From Turnera subulata (Eukaryota > Streptophyta > Magnoliopsida > Malpighiales > Passifloraceae), in NCBI GenBank assembly GCA_028386065.3, contig JAKUCV010001013.1, forward strand, positions 1-64,000: DNA of 64,000 nucleotides, in the 5' to 3' direction. Below the pieces are notes generated by a model. That model saw nothing but the letters and a program-made list of their open reading frames with translations. It did no database searches and had not been told where the DNA came from. Position numbers and translations under genes: made by a program. Below are positions 1-10,645 of the stretch, piece after piece; position 1 is the stretch's first letter, and each line of letters starts with the position of its first letter.

Positions 1-592
1 GTTTGGTAGCAAGTCACGAGCACTTCCCGTGGCTGTGGGCTAAGGAGTAACATTGTTGGCAGAGCTACCAGACCATTCAGGTAGGCTTAGTACATCATCA
101 CGATAGCTTACCCGTGGGCTGATCACGGTGCATTGATGTTTAGCTGTTGGGTGTTATGGCTGCTTGTGTGTGTCGTTGCTGTTACTTGTGTGGTCACCGC
201 CTTATTGAGTCAGTGGACTCACCCCCCTCTTTCCACCCCTTTGTTTCAGGGCAAGGAGCTGATTAGCTTGGTGAGGGAAGGCCTGAGAGGCGTGCTTTGT
301 TAGTTGATGGGTACTTGGCCAAAACTACTTGTAAATTGAGAATAATTGGCTGAAACAACTCACCTAGTGCCCCGCTTAATGTACAGACCAGATGTATAAT
401 ATAGTGTGGTTGTTGTATGGTTGATTCTGTACCTTATCATATGATGCTAAGTCTGGATGTTTTGCTGCGGTTTGGGTTAGGTGCCCGTCGGGCTAACTTC
501 TGCCCAACATTTGACGTAGGCCTTTGGGTGCCCTGTGACATGCTTAGTAATGTACAAGGCACCTGGCCGGTCACGTTAAGATGGGGCGTGAC
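1..592 (+). mobile_element. LTR 3'-end fragment inside copia gag, copy 1
   Basis: The stretch is non-coding and ends in GGGGCGTGACA, a typical right end of a Tekay/Del-type Ty3/gypsy LTR. Immediately after it, a copia gag reading frame starts mid-protein (residues EPKVTTIKEAQNLNTL). This indicates that an LTR, or a solo LTR, landed in gag. The left end lies outside the window, so neither its start nor a target duplication can be checked. The ORF from 417 that reads through LTR into gag is a chance fusion. Confidence 0.5.
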
Positions 593-1505
593 AGAGCCTA
601 AGGTTACTACCATTAAAGAAGCTCAAAACTTGAACACTCTTGCTTGTGGTGAGTTGATTGGCAAGCTAATTGTCCATGGCTCAAAGCTTGAACAAAAGGA
701 GCCTAAGACGAAAGATGTAGCCTTGCAAATGTAGGAACCAAGTGATGAGAAGATGATTCCAATATAGTCCTCCTTTCTAAGAAGGTTACAAGATATCTCA
801 AAATGAAGAAACTATCCAAAGTGAGAAATCCTAAGGGAGCAAAGATAGATGAATCCAAGAAGGATCCTTAGGTATGTTTTAAATGCAATCGACCAGGGCA
901 TATCAAGTCTGACTGCCCATACCAAAAGTAAAGTATATATGATTCTTCCAGAACGAAAGGAAAGAAGGTTATGACTGCTTGATAACTCGAATTCTTCAAG
1001 TGATTCAGACATGGGGGAGGCAACAAATCTATATTTCATGGCTCATGGAGAATCTGAGGTAAATGACTCTACTGAATTTAATATGGAAAAAATTCAAGAT
1101 GCTTTTTGTGAAATGTATGATAGTTATAAGTAAGTTCTTGAAAAAAATAAAGTATACAAGAAACGAATCGATATACTTGAGTATGATGCTGAAGCTTATA
1201 AAAATGCTTGTGAAAAATTTGATCATGCTCACTTTGATGCTTTGAGTTTTGTGAAATTCTGAAAAGTGAAAAACTTGTCTTGCAAAGTGCTTATGATGAA
1301 TTAGAAAAGAAGATTGCTAGTAATATTGCTATGTGTGACAAGTTGTTAAAAGAGAATGATATACTTAAGAAGGGTGTTGAGGATTTAACATGTTCTCTTG
1401 AGAAGTTCACTAAAGGCACATATAGTCTAAATCTTCTACTAGGTTAGCAAAGACATTCGGTGCAAAAATAAGGAATAGGTGCTACTCATATGGTTTTTCA
1501 CAAAC
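593..1505 (+). pseudogene. gag: Sirevirus-type gag fragment, copy 1
   Basis: Gag is the nucleocapsid protein of Ty1/copia retrotransposons. The visible order is the helical capsid end near 598-733 (KVTTIKEAQNLNTL, ELIGKLIVHGSKLEQKEPKTKDVAL), a CCHC zinc knuckle at about 872-931 (CFKCNRPGHIKSDC), a serine-rich linker (SSSDSD), and the coiled region from about 1020 with YFMAHGESE, LEKFTKGTYSLNLLLG and QRHSVQK. The same coiled region occurs in the intact gag at 38246-39610, which supports a Sirevirus origin. Stop codons at about 731, 869, 928, 1131 and 1260 and at least one frame change make it non-functional. The N-terminal half is missing because of the LTR fragment upstream. Confidence 0.8.
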
Positions 1506-1513
1506 CAAATTTA

Positions 1514-1514
1514 N
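1514..1514. other. Single undetermined base (assembly gap or join)
   Basis: The only N in the window. It separates the two near-identical copies and marks where sequence was joined or could not be resolved. Confidence 0.95.
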
Positions 1515-2106
1515 GTTTGGTAGCAAGTCACGAGCACTTCCCGTGGCTGTGGGCTAAGGAGTAACATTGTTGGCAGAGCTACCAGACCATTCAGGTAGGC
1601 TTAGTACATCATCACGATAGCTTACCCGTGGGCTGATCACGGTGCATTGATGTTTAGCTGTTGGGTGTTATGGCTGCTTGTGTGTGTCGTTGCTGTTACT
1701 TGTGTGGTCACCGGCTTATTGAGTCAGTGGACTCACCCCCCTCTTTCCACCCCTTTGTTTCAGGGCAAGGAGCTGATTAGCTTGGTGAGGGAAGGCCTGA
1801 GAGGCGTGCTTTGTTAGTTGATGGGTACTTGGCCAAAACTACTTGTAAATTGAGAATAATTGGCTGAAACAACTCACCTAGTGCCCCGCTTAATGTACAG
1901 ATCAGATGTATAATATAGTGTGGTTGTTGTATGGTTGATTCTGTACCTTATCATATGATGCTAAGTCTGGATGTTTTGCTGCGGTTTGGGTTAGGTGCCC
2001 GTCGGGCTAACTTCTGCCCAACATTTGACGTAGGCCTTTGGGTGCCCTGTGACATGCTTAGTAATGTACAAGGCACCTGGCCGGTCACGTTAAGATGGGG
2101 CGTGAC
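1515..2106 (+). mobile_element. LTR 3'-end fragment, copy 2
   Basis: Second copy of the 1-592 LTR fragment, again ending GGGGCGTGACA before the gag reading. A few point differences from copy 1 are visible, for example C to G near 1708 and C to T near 1902. Confidence 0.5.
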
Positions 2107-2827
2107 AGAGCCTAAGGTTACTGCCATTAAAGAAGCTCAAAACTTGAACACTCTTTCTTGTGGTGAGTTGATTGGCAAGCTAATTGTCCATGGCTCAAAG
2201 CTTGAACAAAAGAAGCCTAAGACGAAAGATGTAGCCTTGCAAATGTAGGAACCAAGTGATGAGAAGACGATTCCAATATAGTCCTCCTTTCTAAGAAGGT
2301 TACAAGATATCTCAAAATGAAGAAACAATCCAAAGTGAGAAATCCTAAGGGAGCAAAGATAGATGAATCCAAGAAGGATCCTTAGGTATGTTTTAAATGC
2401 AATCGACCAGGGCATATCAAGTCTGACTGCCCATACCAAAAGTAAAGTATATATGATTCTTCCAGAACGAAAGGAAAGAAGGTTATGACTGCTTGATAAC
2501 TCGAATTCTTCAAGTGATTCAGACATGGGGGAGGCAACAAATCTATATTTCATGGCTCATGGAGAATCTGAGGTAAATGACTCTACTGAATTTAATATGG
2601 AAGAAATTCAAGATGCTTTTTGTGAAATGTATGATAGTTATAAGTAAGTTCTTGAAAAAAATAAAGTATACAAGAAACGAATCGATATACTTGAGTATGA
2701 TGCTGAAGCTTATAAAAATGCTTGTGAAAAATTTGATCATGCTCACTTTGATGCTTTGAGTTTTGTGAAATTCTGAAAAGTGAAAAACTTGTCTTGCAAA
2801 GTGCTTATGATGAATTAGAAAAGAAGA
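2107..2827 (+). pseudogene. gag: Sirevirus-type gag fragment, copy 2
   Basis: Same content as copy 1: capsid end, CCHC knuckle CFKCNRPGHIKSDC at about 2386-2445, and the coiled region starting YFMAHGESE. It keeps the same in-frame stops, so the mutations predate the duplication. It breaks off at 2827, before the LEKFTKG segment present in copy 1. Confidence 0.8.
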
Positions 2828-3785
2828 AACGATCATTATAACGATACACACTGTTCAACAATTTTCTCTTACTATATGAATTCTTCCCACAACTCCTAAA
2901 TTGTACAAGAGAACTCTTCAAGTGATTTCCGTGTATATCAGATTTAGAAGATGATCCAATCGTTTCTGTAAGCCACGTTTTTATTCCTTATCCACGATGA
3001 GTATACCAAAAAGTGTTTGGTTTAAATCCTGTGCAATTTGTGAAGCTGGTTCAAGCATGCCATGTAAACCTAGAAAGAAGTTGTATGCACACCCAACGAG
3101 GAGGAACATGCATGTGCATTCACATGGCTTTGATGTACCTCATATTACATGTCATTATTGTGGTAAAGATGGTCATGGCATTAGAACATGTATGTAAAAA
3201 AAGAAGAATTTTCATGTGCAACATGTGTGGATTTTGAAAGAAACCAGATCTAACCCAAAAGGATCGAAAGTAGTTTGGGTACGTAAAACTTGATCTTTTT
3301 GACAAGTTTTTAGGGATGAATGGATCCTAGGCAGTGGGTGTTCAAGGCACATAGCTTGTGAATCATCCATGTTCTCATCCCTTAACTAAAAAGAGCCGAG
3401 GAAAGGTAACTTTTGGTGACAAATCTAAAAGACAAATCCTTGGCTTTGGTAACATTGATTCCAACCCTTCTATTGAGCATGTCTTACTTGTTGACAATCT
3501 TAAGTATAATCTGTTAAATGTTAGTCAGCTGTGTGACAAGGAGAATATGGTAACTTTTAATGCTCCTAATGCTTAGTATGTTCAGAAGATGGAAACCATA
3601 TGGTTTTTACAGGAACCAGAAAAGGTAATGTTTATTCTACATCTTTGAATGATGTTTCTAACCTTGAGCTCAAGTGTTTAAGTGCAAGAATAGAATCTCC
3701 TACATTGTGGCATCGAAGGTTAGAGCATGCTAACTTTGAACTTATCTAAAAATTAACCACCAAAGAGTTGGTGAAAGGTTTACAT
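2828..3785 (+). pseudogene. pol: Copia second zinc knuckle, protease start and GAG-pre-integrase remnants
   Basis: From about 2828 to 2990 nothing is recognisable. From about 3080 the reading is Sirevirus-like: PHITCHYCGKDGHGIRTC (CCHC knuckle), a gapped VWVRK resembling the VWVPK linker, then a decayed protease start (residues like ILGSGCSRH, near 3325). An open segment at 3358-3576 carries KVTFGDKSKRQILGFGNI, VLLVDNLKYNLLNVSQLCD and the GAG-pre-integrase zinc region LWHRRLEHANFELI (about 3709-3750). Several frameshifts and stops are present. The frame breaks off near 3785, where sequence similar to the interior of Tat/Ogre-type elements begins. Integrase core, RT and RNase H are absent. Confidence 0.75.
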
Positions 3786-4325
3786 CCCTAGAGTGTGTTC
3801 ACTAGACTCATCAATTCACACTACACAATATTCCACCCTACGGAAAGTTGGCACGGCGGAAATTTTTTGGACTACACTCTAATCTAATATTTTGGATTTT
3901 TTGGGTTTATCAATGCAAAAGCACACTATTTACATATACTTGCATCTACAACAAACACACATATACACGTACTATGTATTGATTCATTATGCATTAGATG
4001 CTCAGGGTATGCAGCTGGTTGGGGGCCAAAGGACCACCTCTAAAGGATAGATTGGCCTACCCCACATGTGACGTAGGACGTCCCGTGAGGTCGAGGGCCT
4101 ATTAATCCCTATCATTGCTAAGCGCCGAGAAATAGGTTCGCTCAAGCCATTAAACCCGTAGGACGGTATATAATGAACTCGGATCCCTTTACCCTCTTAA
4201 GGTAGAAGCTTCACACATAACTCATGAATGCAAGGCAGGCACCTGACAAACAAAAAGAGCATACAATAATACAACAATTGCACAAAATTTCTTGAGCCCT
4301 CTATATCCCTAGTGAGTAGCCAACT
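3786..4325 (-). mobile_element. Tat/Ogre-type element interior, PBS-proximal part
   Basis: Non-coding. It aligns by eye with 22560-22920, the PBS-proximal interior of the second Tat/Ogre-type element: shared runs include TCCACCCTACGG, GCGAGGTCGAGGGCC-like text and AATGCAAGGCA. About 200 bp (roughly 3866-4070) is extra here. Just before 4326 the plus strand reads AGTAGCCAACTGTGAG, a decayed form of the PBS complement AGAGTCGCCAAC seen at 22910-22920. Confidence 0.6.
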
Positions 4326-4948
4326 GTGAGTACCTGACCAAAATTAATTGGCCTCTCACCTTATTCTTACACCTTCCTCTTTGGGCCAATCCAACATCAA
4401 TGGAGTCGCTATTCGAATTTTATTGCAGGGCACAATTCAGGGAAAATCCTTACTTAAGCATCAACAACTTCATAAGGCAACAAGTCATAGCGAACCAGAG
4501 ATGTTGGAATTGGGGGTTTGTCACACATGGGAAGGTATTAGGCACCCATCCATGTTTAGGGAAAAATCATGTACAATTGATGATTAAAAGTATGCCTTAT
4601 GCAACAACAACAAATGAAAATAAAAGACAAAACAGAAAATAAACATATAATTGAGCTTCAGTTTCCACCACTAGAAACCACCTACGTACCCCGGCCACCG
4701 CGTTCAAAGCTCACGTAGTTCTTACTTCACATCATAACACGACACAAGCAGCTACGTCACAAAAGCAACAGCAACACGGCACAATACAAAAAAAAAAACA
4801 AAATTTGGCTTGCATCCCATCGGCAACTTAAGACTACCTATGTACCCGTGTGATTGGGGTCAAAGCCACGTAGTTCTAACAGTTCATCAACACCAATAAG
4901 ATCATCACACCCACAACAAACATTTCAGCATCGAATTAATCATTGTGA
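4326..4948 (-). mobile_element. Tat/Ogre-type LTR, PBS-adjacent part
   Basis: It begins TGTGAGTACC, matching TGTGAATACC at 14995 and 22921, and carries the family text: a GGAGTCG motif about 70 bp in, a CACGGATGGGAAGG-like motif, CTACGTACCC and CCACGTAGTTCT. In element orientation this is the 3' end of a 5' LTR. It is interrupted after 4948 by an L1 fragment and a solo LTR; its continuation appears to be 14684-14994. Confidence 0.65.
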
Positions 4949-5636
4949 CATTCGGTGCCATGGTTGGAGTTATACAGAATATGGGAGGGTATGGGGGCGT
5001 GGGCATTTTGAGTTTGTTGAAGTTAAGGCCGAGGGTAATTCTTGAGGCTTGGCAATGCTGTGGGATGATACAATTTTCGTTTGTGAGAGGAGAGAGCAAG
5101 GAAGGAATTGGAATGTGGTTACTGGTTCTGTGTTTGGGAGATGTTCTATTGCGATTTGTGGAGTGTATGGCCCGACCAATGTTGATGAAAGAATTGCACT
5201 GTGGGGTGAGCTCACAATTTTAATGCAGGGGATTAATCTGCCTTGGATGGTTGTAGGAGATTTTAACGAAACCTTGGCTAAGGAGGATAGACGCAGTGGT
5301 AGAGTGTGCTTACGGGGAGCTAAGGAACTTGCTGATTTTGTATCTATCATGGAGCTGTGTGAGATGGATTTACAGGGAAGAAAGTATACATGGGGAAATT
5401 GTCAGGCTGCTAGCAGAATTGACCGGGTTTTTGTGGACCCGGAATGTTTTTCTCTATTCCCCTCCTTATCCCTGAAGGCCGGAAGTAAGAGAGCGTCGGA
5501 TCACTGCCCCTTGGTCCTGGCGCAAAAAAGGATCAATTGGGGCATCCGACCTTTTAGGTTTTTAAACTGTTGGTTATCACACCCGGGTTTTGATGAAGTG
5601 TTGGAAGGAATGTGGGAAGAGGCTGGATGTAAGAAA
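4949..5636 (+). pseudogene. L1 LINE endonuclease domain fragment
   Basis: This encodes part of the apurinic endonuclease domain that nicks target DNA during LINE retrotransposition. Recognisable residues are HFEFVEVKAEGNS (about 5000-5042), GLAMLWDD, AICGVYGPTN, WMVVGDFNETL with EDRRSG, LCEMDLQGRKYTWGN, SRIDRVFVDPECF and SDHCPLVL. The order matches the domain, and the metal-binding and catalytic GDFN and SDH signatures are present. A TGA at about 5043 replaces the second glycine codon of the usual SGGL motif. The open frame from 5049 to 5720 runs out of the LINE into LTR sequence after about 5636, so its last residues are not LINE. No reverse transcriptase and no poly(A) tail follow, so this is an internal piece and not a normal 5'-truncated insertion. 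Confidence 0.85.
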
Positions 5637-5663
5637 TATGGAGTCGCCACTCAAGTCGAATTA
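5637..5663. other. Templated filler between LINE fragment and solo LTR
   Basis: ATGGAGTCGCCACTCAAG at 5637-5654 copies the solo LTR at 5731-5748. TCGAATTAATCATTGTGA at 5655-5672 copies 4931-4948, just left of the LINE piece. Both sources lie within about 800 bp. This fits synthesis-templated filling of a double-strand break. Confidence 0.6.
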
Positions 5664-5668
5664 ATCAT
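5664..5668. repeat. Target site duplication ATCAT (left) of solo LTR
   Basis: ATCAT directly precedes TGTGAG at 5669 and recurs directly after TTCACA at 14684-14688, as expected for a 5-bp LTR-retrotransposon duplication. Confidence 0.75.
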
Positions 5669-6126
5669 TGTGAGAATATGGAGTCCCACCGAATGTCCCC
5701 TCGGCCTTCTCACCTTATGATCGATGGAGTCGCCACTCAAGTTTTATTTGCATGGAAAAACTCAGAAAAAACCAAAAGATAACTCCATATTCCCACAAAG
5801 CAACCAGATTGCTAACCAAAGATTGCCGAACTCGGGGGTTCGTCATGGATAGGAAGGTGTGAGGCACCCCATCCATGCTTGGGCAAAATAATACTGAATT
5901 TAAGCGATAATTATGCTTCGGTGCATGTGTGTAAGTGTGTAAACCAGATTTCCAGCAACAAACAAAGCATCAAAATAGTAAACAAAAATCGAAATTAAAG
6001 AGAAGAAAAGGGCAAGAAATAAATTGGCTTGCGTCTCCACCACTAGAGACATCCTACGTACCTCAGTCGGGTTCAAAGCCGACATAGTTCTTGGGTTAGA
6101 ATCAACACTCAAGCAAACATATCAGT

Positions 6127-6131
6127 ACTAG
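6127..6131. repeat. Target site duplication ACTAG (left) of Tekay-like element
   Basis: ACTAG directly precedes TGAAACGCCC at 6132 and recurs at 13697-13701 directly after the right LTR. Confidence 0.85.
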
Positions 6132-9100
6132 TGAAACGCCCGTGTCCCAATTTATTAATATAAAGTAGAATTTTAATATAAAATGACTAAATTGTCCTTA
6201 TCATTCCCGGCACACGAAAATCATCAAACAACATGATCAACATTTAATCAAATAATAAATAATACAAAGGAATCAAGTACGCAGCGGAAGACAAAAATAC
6301 ATAGCAACAAGCATGCAATGAACCCTATGGATCCGACCCAAGGTGGAAAGCACCGCCACCTGTTGTTATGCTCTTCTGATCATCGATCAACTAACCTGTG
6401 TAAAGACTGTGAGGGGGTGAGACCAAGCACTGTCTCACCACAAACAAATAAACCATAGTATGCAACTACAAATCAACCACAAATACACCGGCATTAAGCA
6501 ATAGCATTCACAGTGCACAAACAAGTCACAATACACAACACAAGTCATCATCAGACTTCAGACCATCACTTATCATTACTTATATTATTACCGTTGTTAT
6601 TAGGTTTAAATATTTTATTAGGGCCCTCTACTGTGTGTGTCGAGCTCGGTCCCGTCTCATGAGACAACCAGGGCATAAACCCAATATAATCAGGGCAAGG
6701 CCCAATACAATCAGTGAGTGAGAGAGATAGATATAGAGAAAGAGGGAGGTAGAACCGGTCATCACAGACCCATATGCTAAATCGCATATACCATGCTATC
6801 CCGCATGCAATCCCGAAGGGTATCACTTCCCGCTCGAACCAACCGGTCAACAGCCCCACAGTAGTATATTTTTATTGTACATTGTTCTCAGTTATACTTA
6901 ATGAGTTATATGTGCCATACATTACGATTGTCCAGGAATGAGTGGATTTAACATTTTATTTTCCAGTCCGGGCCTCCAGCCCCAAATCACCACACGAATC
7001 ACAGAATCATATCTCATATTATTTAATCATAACAAACAAATCATGCTCAACTGGCATGTCGTATCACACAGGCACACGATTCACATAATCAGACATATCA
7101 CATCAAGTATCACCATTAAGATACAGGTACACACAGGAACACCAACACAGCAAGCATACATGCATATAGCATACAATGCCAACCAAGTATTACCACTTCA
7201 TGTACCATGTTTATTAACCGAGTATTGTAGGCAGTAATGCATACAAAGGTTTATATGTCCTCACCTGGGCCATGTTAATTTCCTCGGGACCCGAAGCCTT
7301 GTTCCGCCTCGACATTCCTATGTCCTCAACATCCTACGACATACACATCACATAAGACAATTATTCATGACAAACACTAAATGCATGCTAAGGATGAAAT
7401 CTTGAGCCTTCTAGCCCGTTTGTGTTCATTAATCGTGAATCCATTAATAGGTCGTGGTCTAAGCCCAAATATAACCCTCAAACTCCATTTCATATTTAAC
7501 TAAAATCCATATTATAGTTGATTGGCCGAAAGTGTATCATCTCATTCTCCAAAACACACATTGGGCGTAAAGCCCATAACAATAATAATCATTGGGCCTA
7601 AAGCCCATACATACATAATGTAACTTTTATTGGGCCCGAGCCCGGCCCGTCATAATAATCATACTAAACCAAACCTTCGAGTCCAGTCTTTCCGGCCTAA
7701 CAGCTCTATTCACGTCGGTGGGATTCCGGCCACGCACCATTCAAACGTCACACTCGGTTTCCACTAGTCCATTTCATATTGATACCTCGATTAATGCCGT
7801 ACATGACATGACATGATCGGAAAGCAAATTATACACATCATCCGAGGGTTACCGTGTAAAGCCAATTAAAATTATCGTCTCGCCAGAACAGTAACCTGTT
7901 TGCCGGATTCCAGCCAACCCTCGCCAGAAAAGTACACCGAGCTCGCCGGAATTTCCACAGCAGTCCAGAAACGTCCAACCCCCAAACTGTCCAACCCGGA
8001 GAGATGCAGGACAACATTCAAATCAAACAAAAACAACAACCACCAAGCATTAAAATAGAAAAGACGAGTTTAGAAATCGGATCCTCACCTGAGTAAAGCA
8101 ACCCGAGCAGCCACGCGACAGATCCGCACCCTCACCACAAGTTCTGAGCCTCTGCCCCTCTTCCGGCAACCAAAATCCGAGGCGAAGGAACAACAAATCC
8201 ACAACTACCCTCTGCCGAAGACGAACCCACAAAACGTAATCGGTCCGCCGCCACCAACAACATACAAAAATACCCGATTAACCAATCGGTACCCAAGCGA
8301 ACGAACTGAAAGCAAAGAGGAAGAGAAGCGCGACTTAACGGTCAGCGACGGCGGTGGCGACTACTCGAACCGAGCGGCGACGGCGACACAACAGCTCTAT
8401 CCACCCCGAGCCCACCTCGGTTCCTCCGTCATAAGCCGTCCGCGGGCAGTTCTCTTCCCCGACAGACGTGGACGCGGCTACAAAAGGAACGATGGCGGTG
8501 TTGACAAAGAGAAAGAGAGGAAGAAACGGCGGTGGTAGCGTCGCGTCGCTTTCAACCCTCGCCCACCTTGAGACCTGCTCAGCTTTCCCAAAAACCCGAA
8601 CCTCGACTCAGCAGGCCGGCAGCGATGGCTTCAGGGACGTGCAGCGGCGGCTCGGATAGGAGAAGAAGATGACGGGTGGTGATGGCGTTCCCGTTGGTGG
8701 CAGCGAGTGAGAAGAAAGGAGAAGAGTTAGAGAGAAAAGAGAGGACGGCAGCGGCTGAGTTCGGGAGAGAAAAGAAAGAAAAGAAGAGAGAGAGAAAAGT
8801 TTACTTTTTATACCCTAGGGTTAGGGTTGATTTCGGCTGGGACCAAAACGACGTCGTTTTGATCTTAGCCGTGATCAACCCTCTTCCCTCGGTCAAAATG
8901 CAACCAAACCTTGAGTTTTATGCCTTAGCTCCCTCAAAACGACGTAGTATCAAGCAAAACTACATCAAGCCATGTGTTTCTCCTTGAAACACAAACTAAT
9001 TCTAAAACCTTAATCCGATATAGGATTGTTCCACATAAAAGATATATTTTCAAGGAAAATAAATTAATATTGACAATAATTTTCTTGACTAATGACACCT

Positions 9101-9191
9101 GGAAATTCCATAAGGGTAAAATTGGAAATTTTTATTGCAAAAATTTCGAGAATTCCATAAAAATTAATTAACGAAAATTCGGGGCGTTACA
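6132..9191 (-). repeat. 3' LTR of the Tekay-like derivative (3060 bp)
   Basis: Reads TGAAACGCCC...GGGGCGTTACA on the plus strand. It aligns along its length with 10646-13696. It has an extra stretch of about 45 bp near 9090-9135 and lacks a purine-rich repeat present in the other LTR near 11262-11290. GC-rich sequence at 8330-8720 gives short ORFs on both strands, but this is leader-type DNA with no recognisable protein. Confidence 0.85.
8806..8860 (-). promoter_or_regulatory. LTR core promoter: TATA box, telo-box, ACGT palindrome
   Basis: On the minus strand the order is AAAACGACGTCGTTTT (8845-8860, a perfect 16-bp palindrome with a GACGTC core typical of bZIP sites), AACCCTAACCCTAGGG (8813-8828, telo-box-like), then TATAAAAA (8806-8813). 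The spacing suits a polymerase II promoter. The same block is conserved in the other LTR at 13347-13402. Confidence 0.65.
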
Positions 9192-9245
9192 GTTCTACCC
9201 CACTTAACAAAATTTCGTCCTCGAAATTTTGGTAATAAATCAAGC
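9192..9245 (-). other. PPT and last codons of chromovirus pol
   Basis: Read on the minus strand, the codons give NFEDEILLSGVEL and a stop whose TAA lies in the LTR end. This is the usual C-terminus of Tekay-type pol. The purine tract AAGTGGGGTAGAAC is the primer for plus-strand synthesis. AAAATTTCG and CGAAATTTT form a 9-bp stem around TCCT. Confidence 0.75.
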
Positions 9246-10628
9246 ATCCAAGTGCTTAACAGACACAAACAAATGTCACCCAATATGGCCGAAACTACCA
9301 AGTAGAACCATCATGACCATCAATCACATTTTCCAACAAGAACTCCGAGATACTAAAACAATCATCAACTTAAATCAAACATGATCCATAGACCATAAGA
9401 TCAAAGCATTAGCCCAAGAGTCTTATCCAACATCACCAACATCATTAATACCAAAATCCGTAAACTATTTCATTTATCATCATTGGTACTTTCTTCAACC
9501 AAAATATACCCCAAACCTTTAATCATAGGCATACCCTCAAATATAAGAACTCACAACTGTTACATAAATAACAAGATCATCACTCTCATTGTGAATACTT
9601 CAAGAACAAAAATCCATAATCAATCTCATGATCTGTACCTCAAAGTATTTATCTTTCTCACACTAATTCAACCAAAAATCGGATATACATAAATCCCAGA
9701 TCATAATTTAGGCACTATAAACGAATCATCACCGAAATATCATATTTATAATTCCAAAACTTAGACTCCTTTAAGAAACAAGCATCCTTTCATAACTCAT
9801 GCTCACAAATCTATTCCTCAAATCATTCCTAGCACAAACATCAAAGTTTCTCCGACGAAGAAGTTAAAATATCACTGCATCTCTTAACACATAATTAATA
9901 ACTTAGTAATTGAATCATAATACCCGAGATCACCTCAAAATCAAACCTCAATGTAAACATACTCCTAGCATCCTCATCAATCACATGAACTATAACCTCG
10001 ACAAAGATTCATGACCAAAGCCTTTTAATCACAATCACCATCAATATCTCAAATCTCATCCAAAATAAAAACCTCAAGTATCATTGAAAGACATTTCCTC
10101 AAGTATACCATTGGGTCAACCTCAAATTAATTCAAGAAATTGTCATCTCAAACTTCGATCAAGATTAAATCCATATTGTAATTTCACAAGTAAATTCAAA
10201 TCCTTCAGCTCAGATAATCAGACCACATATAACATGATCACCAAGAACACCAAAATCACAAGAATCATATCAGATCATCTCTTAACAGATATAACATCCA
10301 AAAACAAATCGATGGTTCATACTTGTATTGGCCAGTTCCACACAGGCAAGAAACATAAGCGAAGAGTCAAGAGTCTACACCGACTCTGACAAAACAGTGG
10401 ATATTCCACAAAACAAACTTTGCTACAGCCTAAGCTGTAAAGGCAAGCAAGTCATTTCAATGACAATACCGGGTCACTCCGACCCTCAGCAGGTGCGTGT
10501 CCTCTACCGGATCCATAGTACGACTCACAATATGAATGCAAATGACAATGCAACATACGACTCAAAATGGAGCAGACTTATGCACAGAGGATCACAAGAA
10601 ACCTCAAAACTTCCCCAAGGATCTACAG
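9246..10628 (-). other. Non-coding interior of the Tekay-like derivative
   Basis: About 1.4 kb of AT-rich DNA. I found no gag, protease, RT, RNase H, integrase or chromodomain motif in either strand. Short open frames (for example 10084-10389) lack recognisable domains. A minus-strand ATG near 10515 (MDPVEDTHL) may be a gag-start relic. Confidence 0.6.
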
Positions 10629-10645
10629 CCTGCTCCGCTACCAAC
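10629..10645 (-). other. Primer binding site of the Tekay-like derivative
   Basis: Minus strand reads TTGGTAGCGGAGCAGG directly after the LTR end. It resembles the initiator-methionine tRNA PBS (TGGTATCAGAGC) with substitutions, the same variant form used by the Sireviruses in this window. Confidence 0.65.

Larger units (their letters stand above)
1..2827. repeat. Direct duplication of 1.3 kb across an assembly join
   Basis: Bases 1-1313 recur at 1515-2827 with a constant offset of 1514. I counted about eight single-base differences, so identity is above 99%. The second copy begins right after the only N in the window, and the first begins at base 1. After 1313/2827 the copies diverge: the first continues the gag reading, the second moves to other sequence. 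A short contig placed in front of a longer contig with the same start would look exactly like this. A true tandem duplication is less likely. Confidence 0.9.

Noticed and set aside
4931..5672. 18-bp direct repeat around the LINE piece as an ordinary LINE target duplication
   Set aside because: No poly(A), no 3' part of the LINE, a copied LTR segment precedes the second repeat, and the repeat includes the first bases of the solo LTR.
8813..8828. Interstitial telomere repeat
   Set aside because: Only two units, placed at a fixed distance from a TATA box in both LTRs, so a promoter telo-box is the simpler reading.
10629..10645. tRNA gene fragments at PBS sites (10629, 26798, 38192, 50038, 54146, 59396)
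   Set aside because: Only the 12-18 bases complementary to tRNA 3' ends are present; no cloverleaf.
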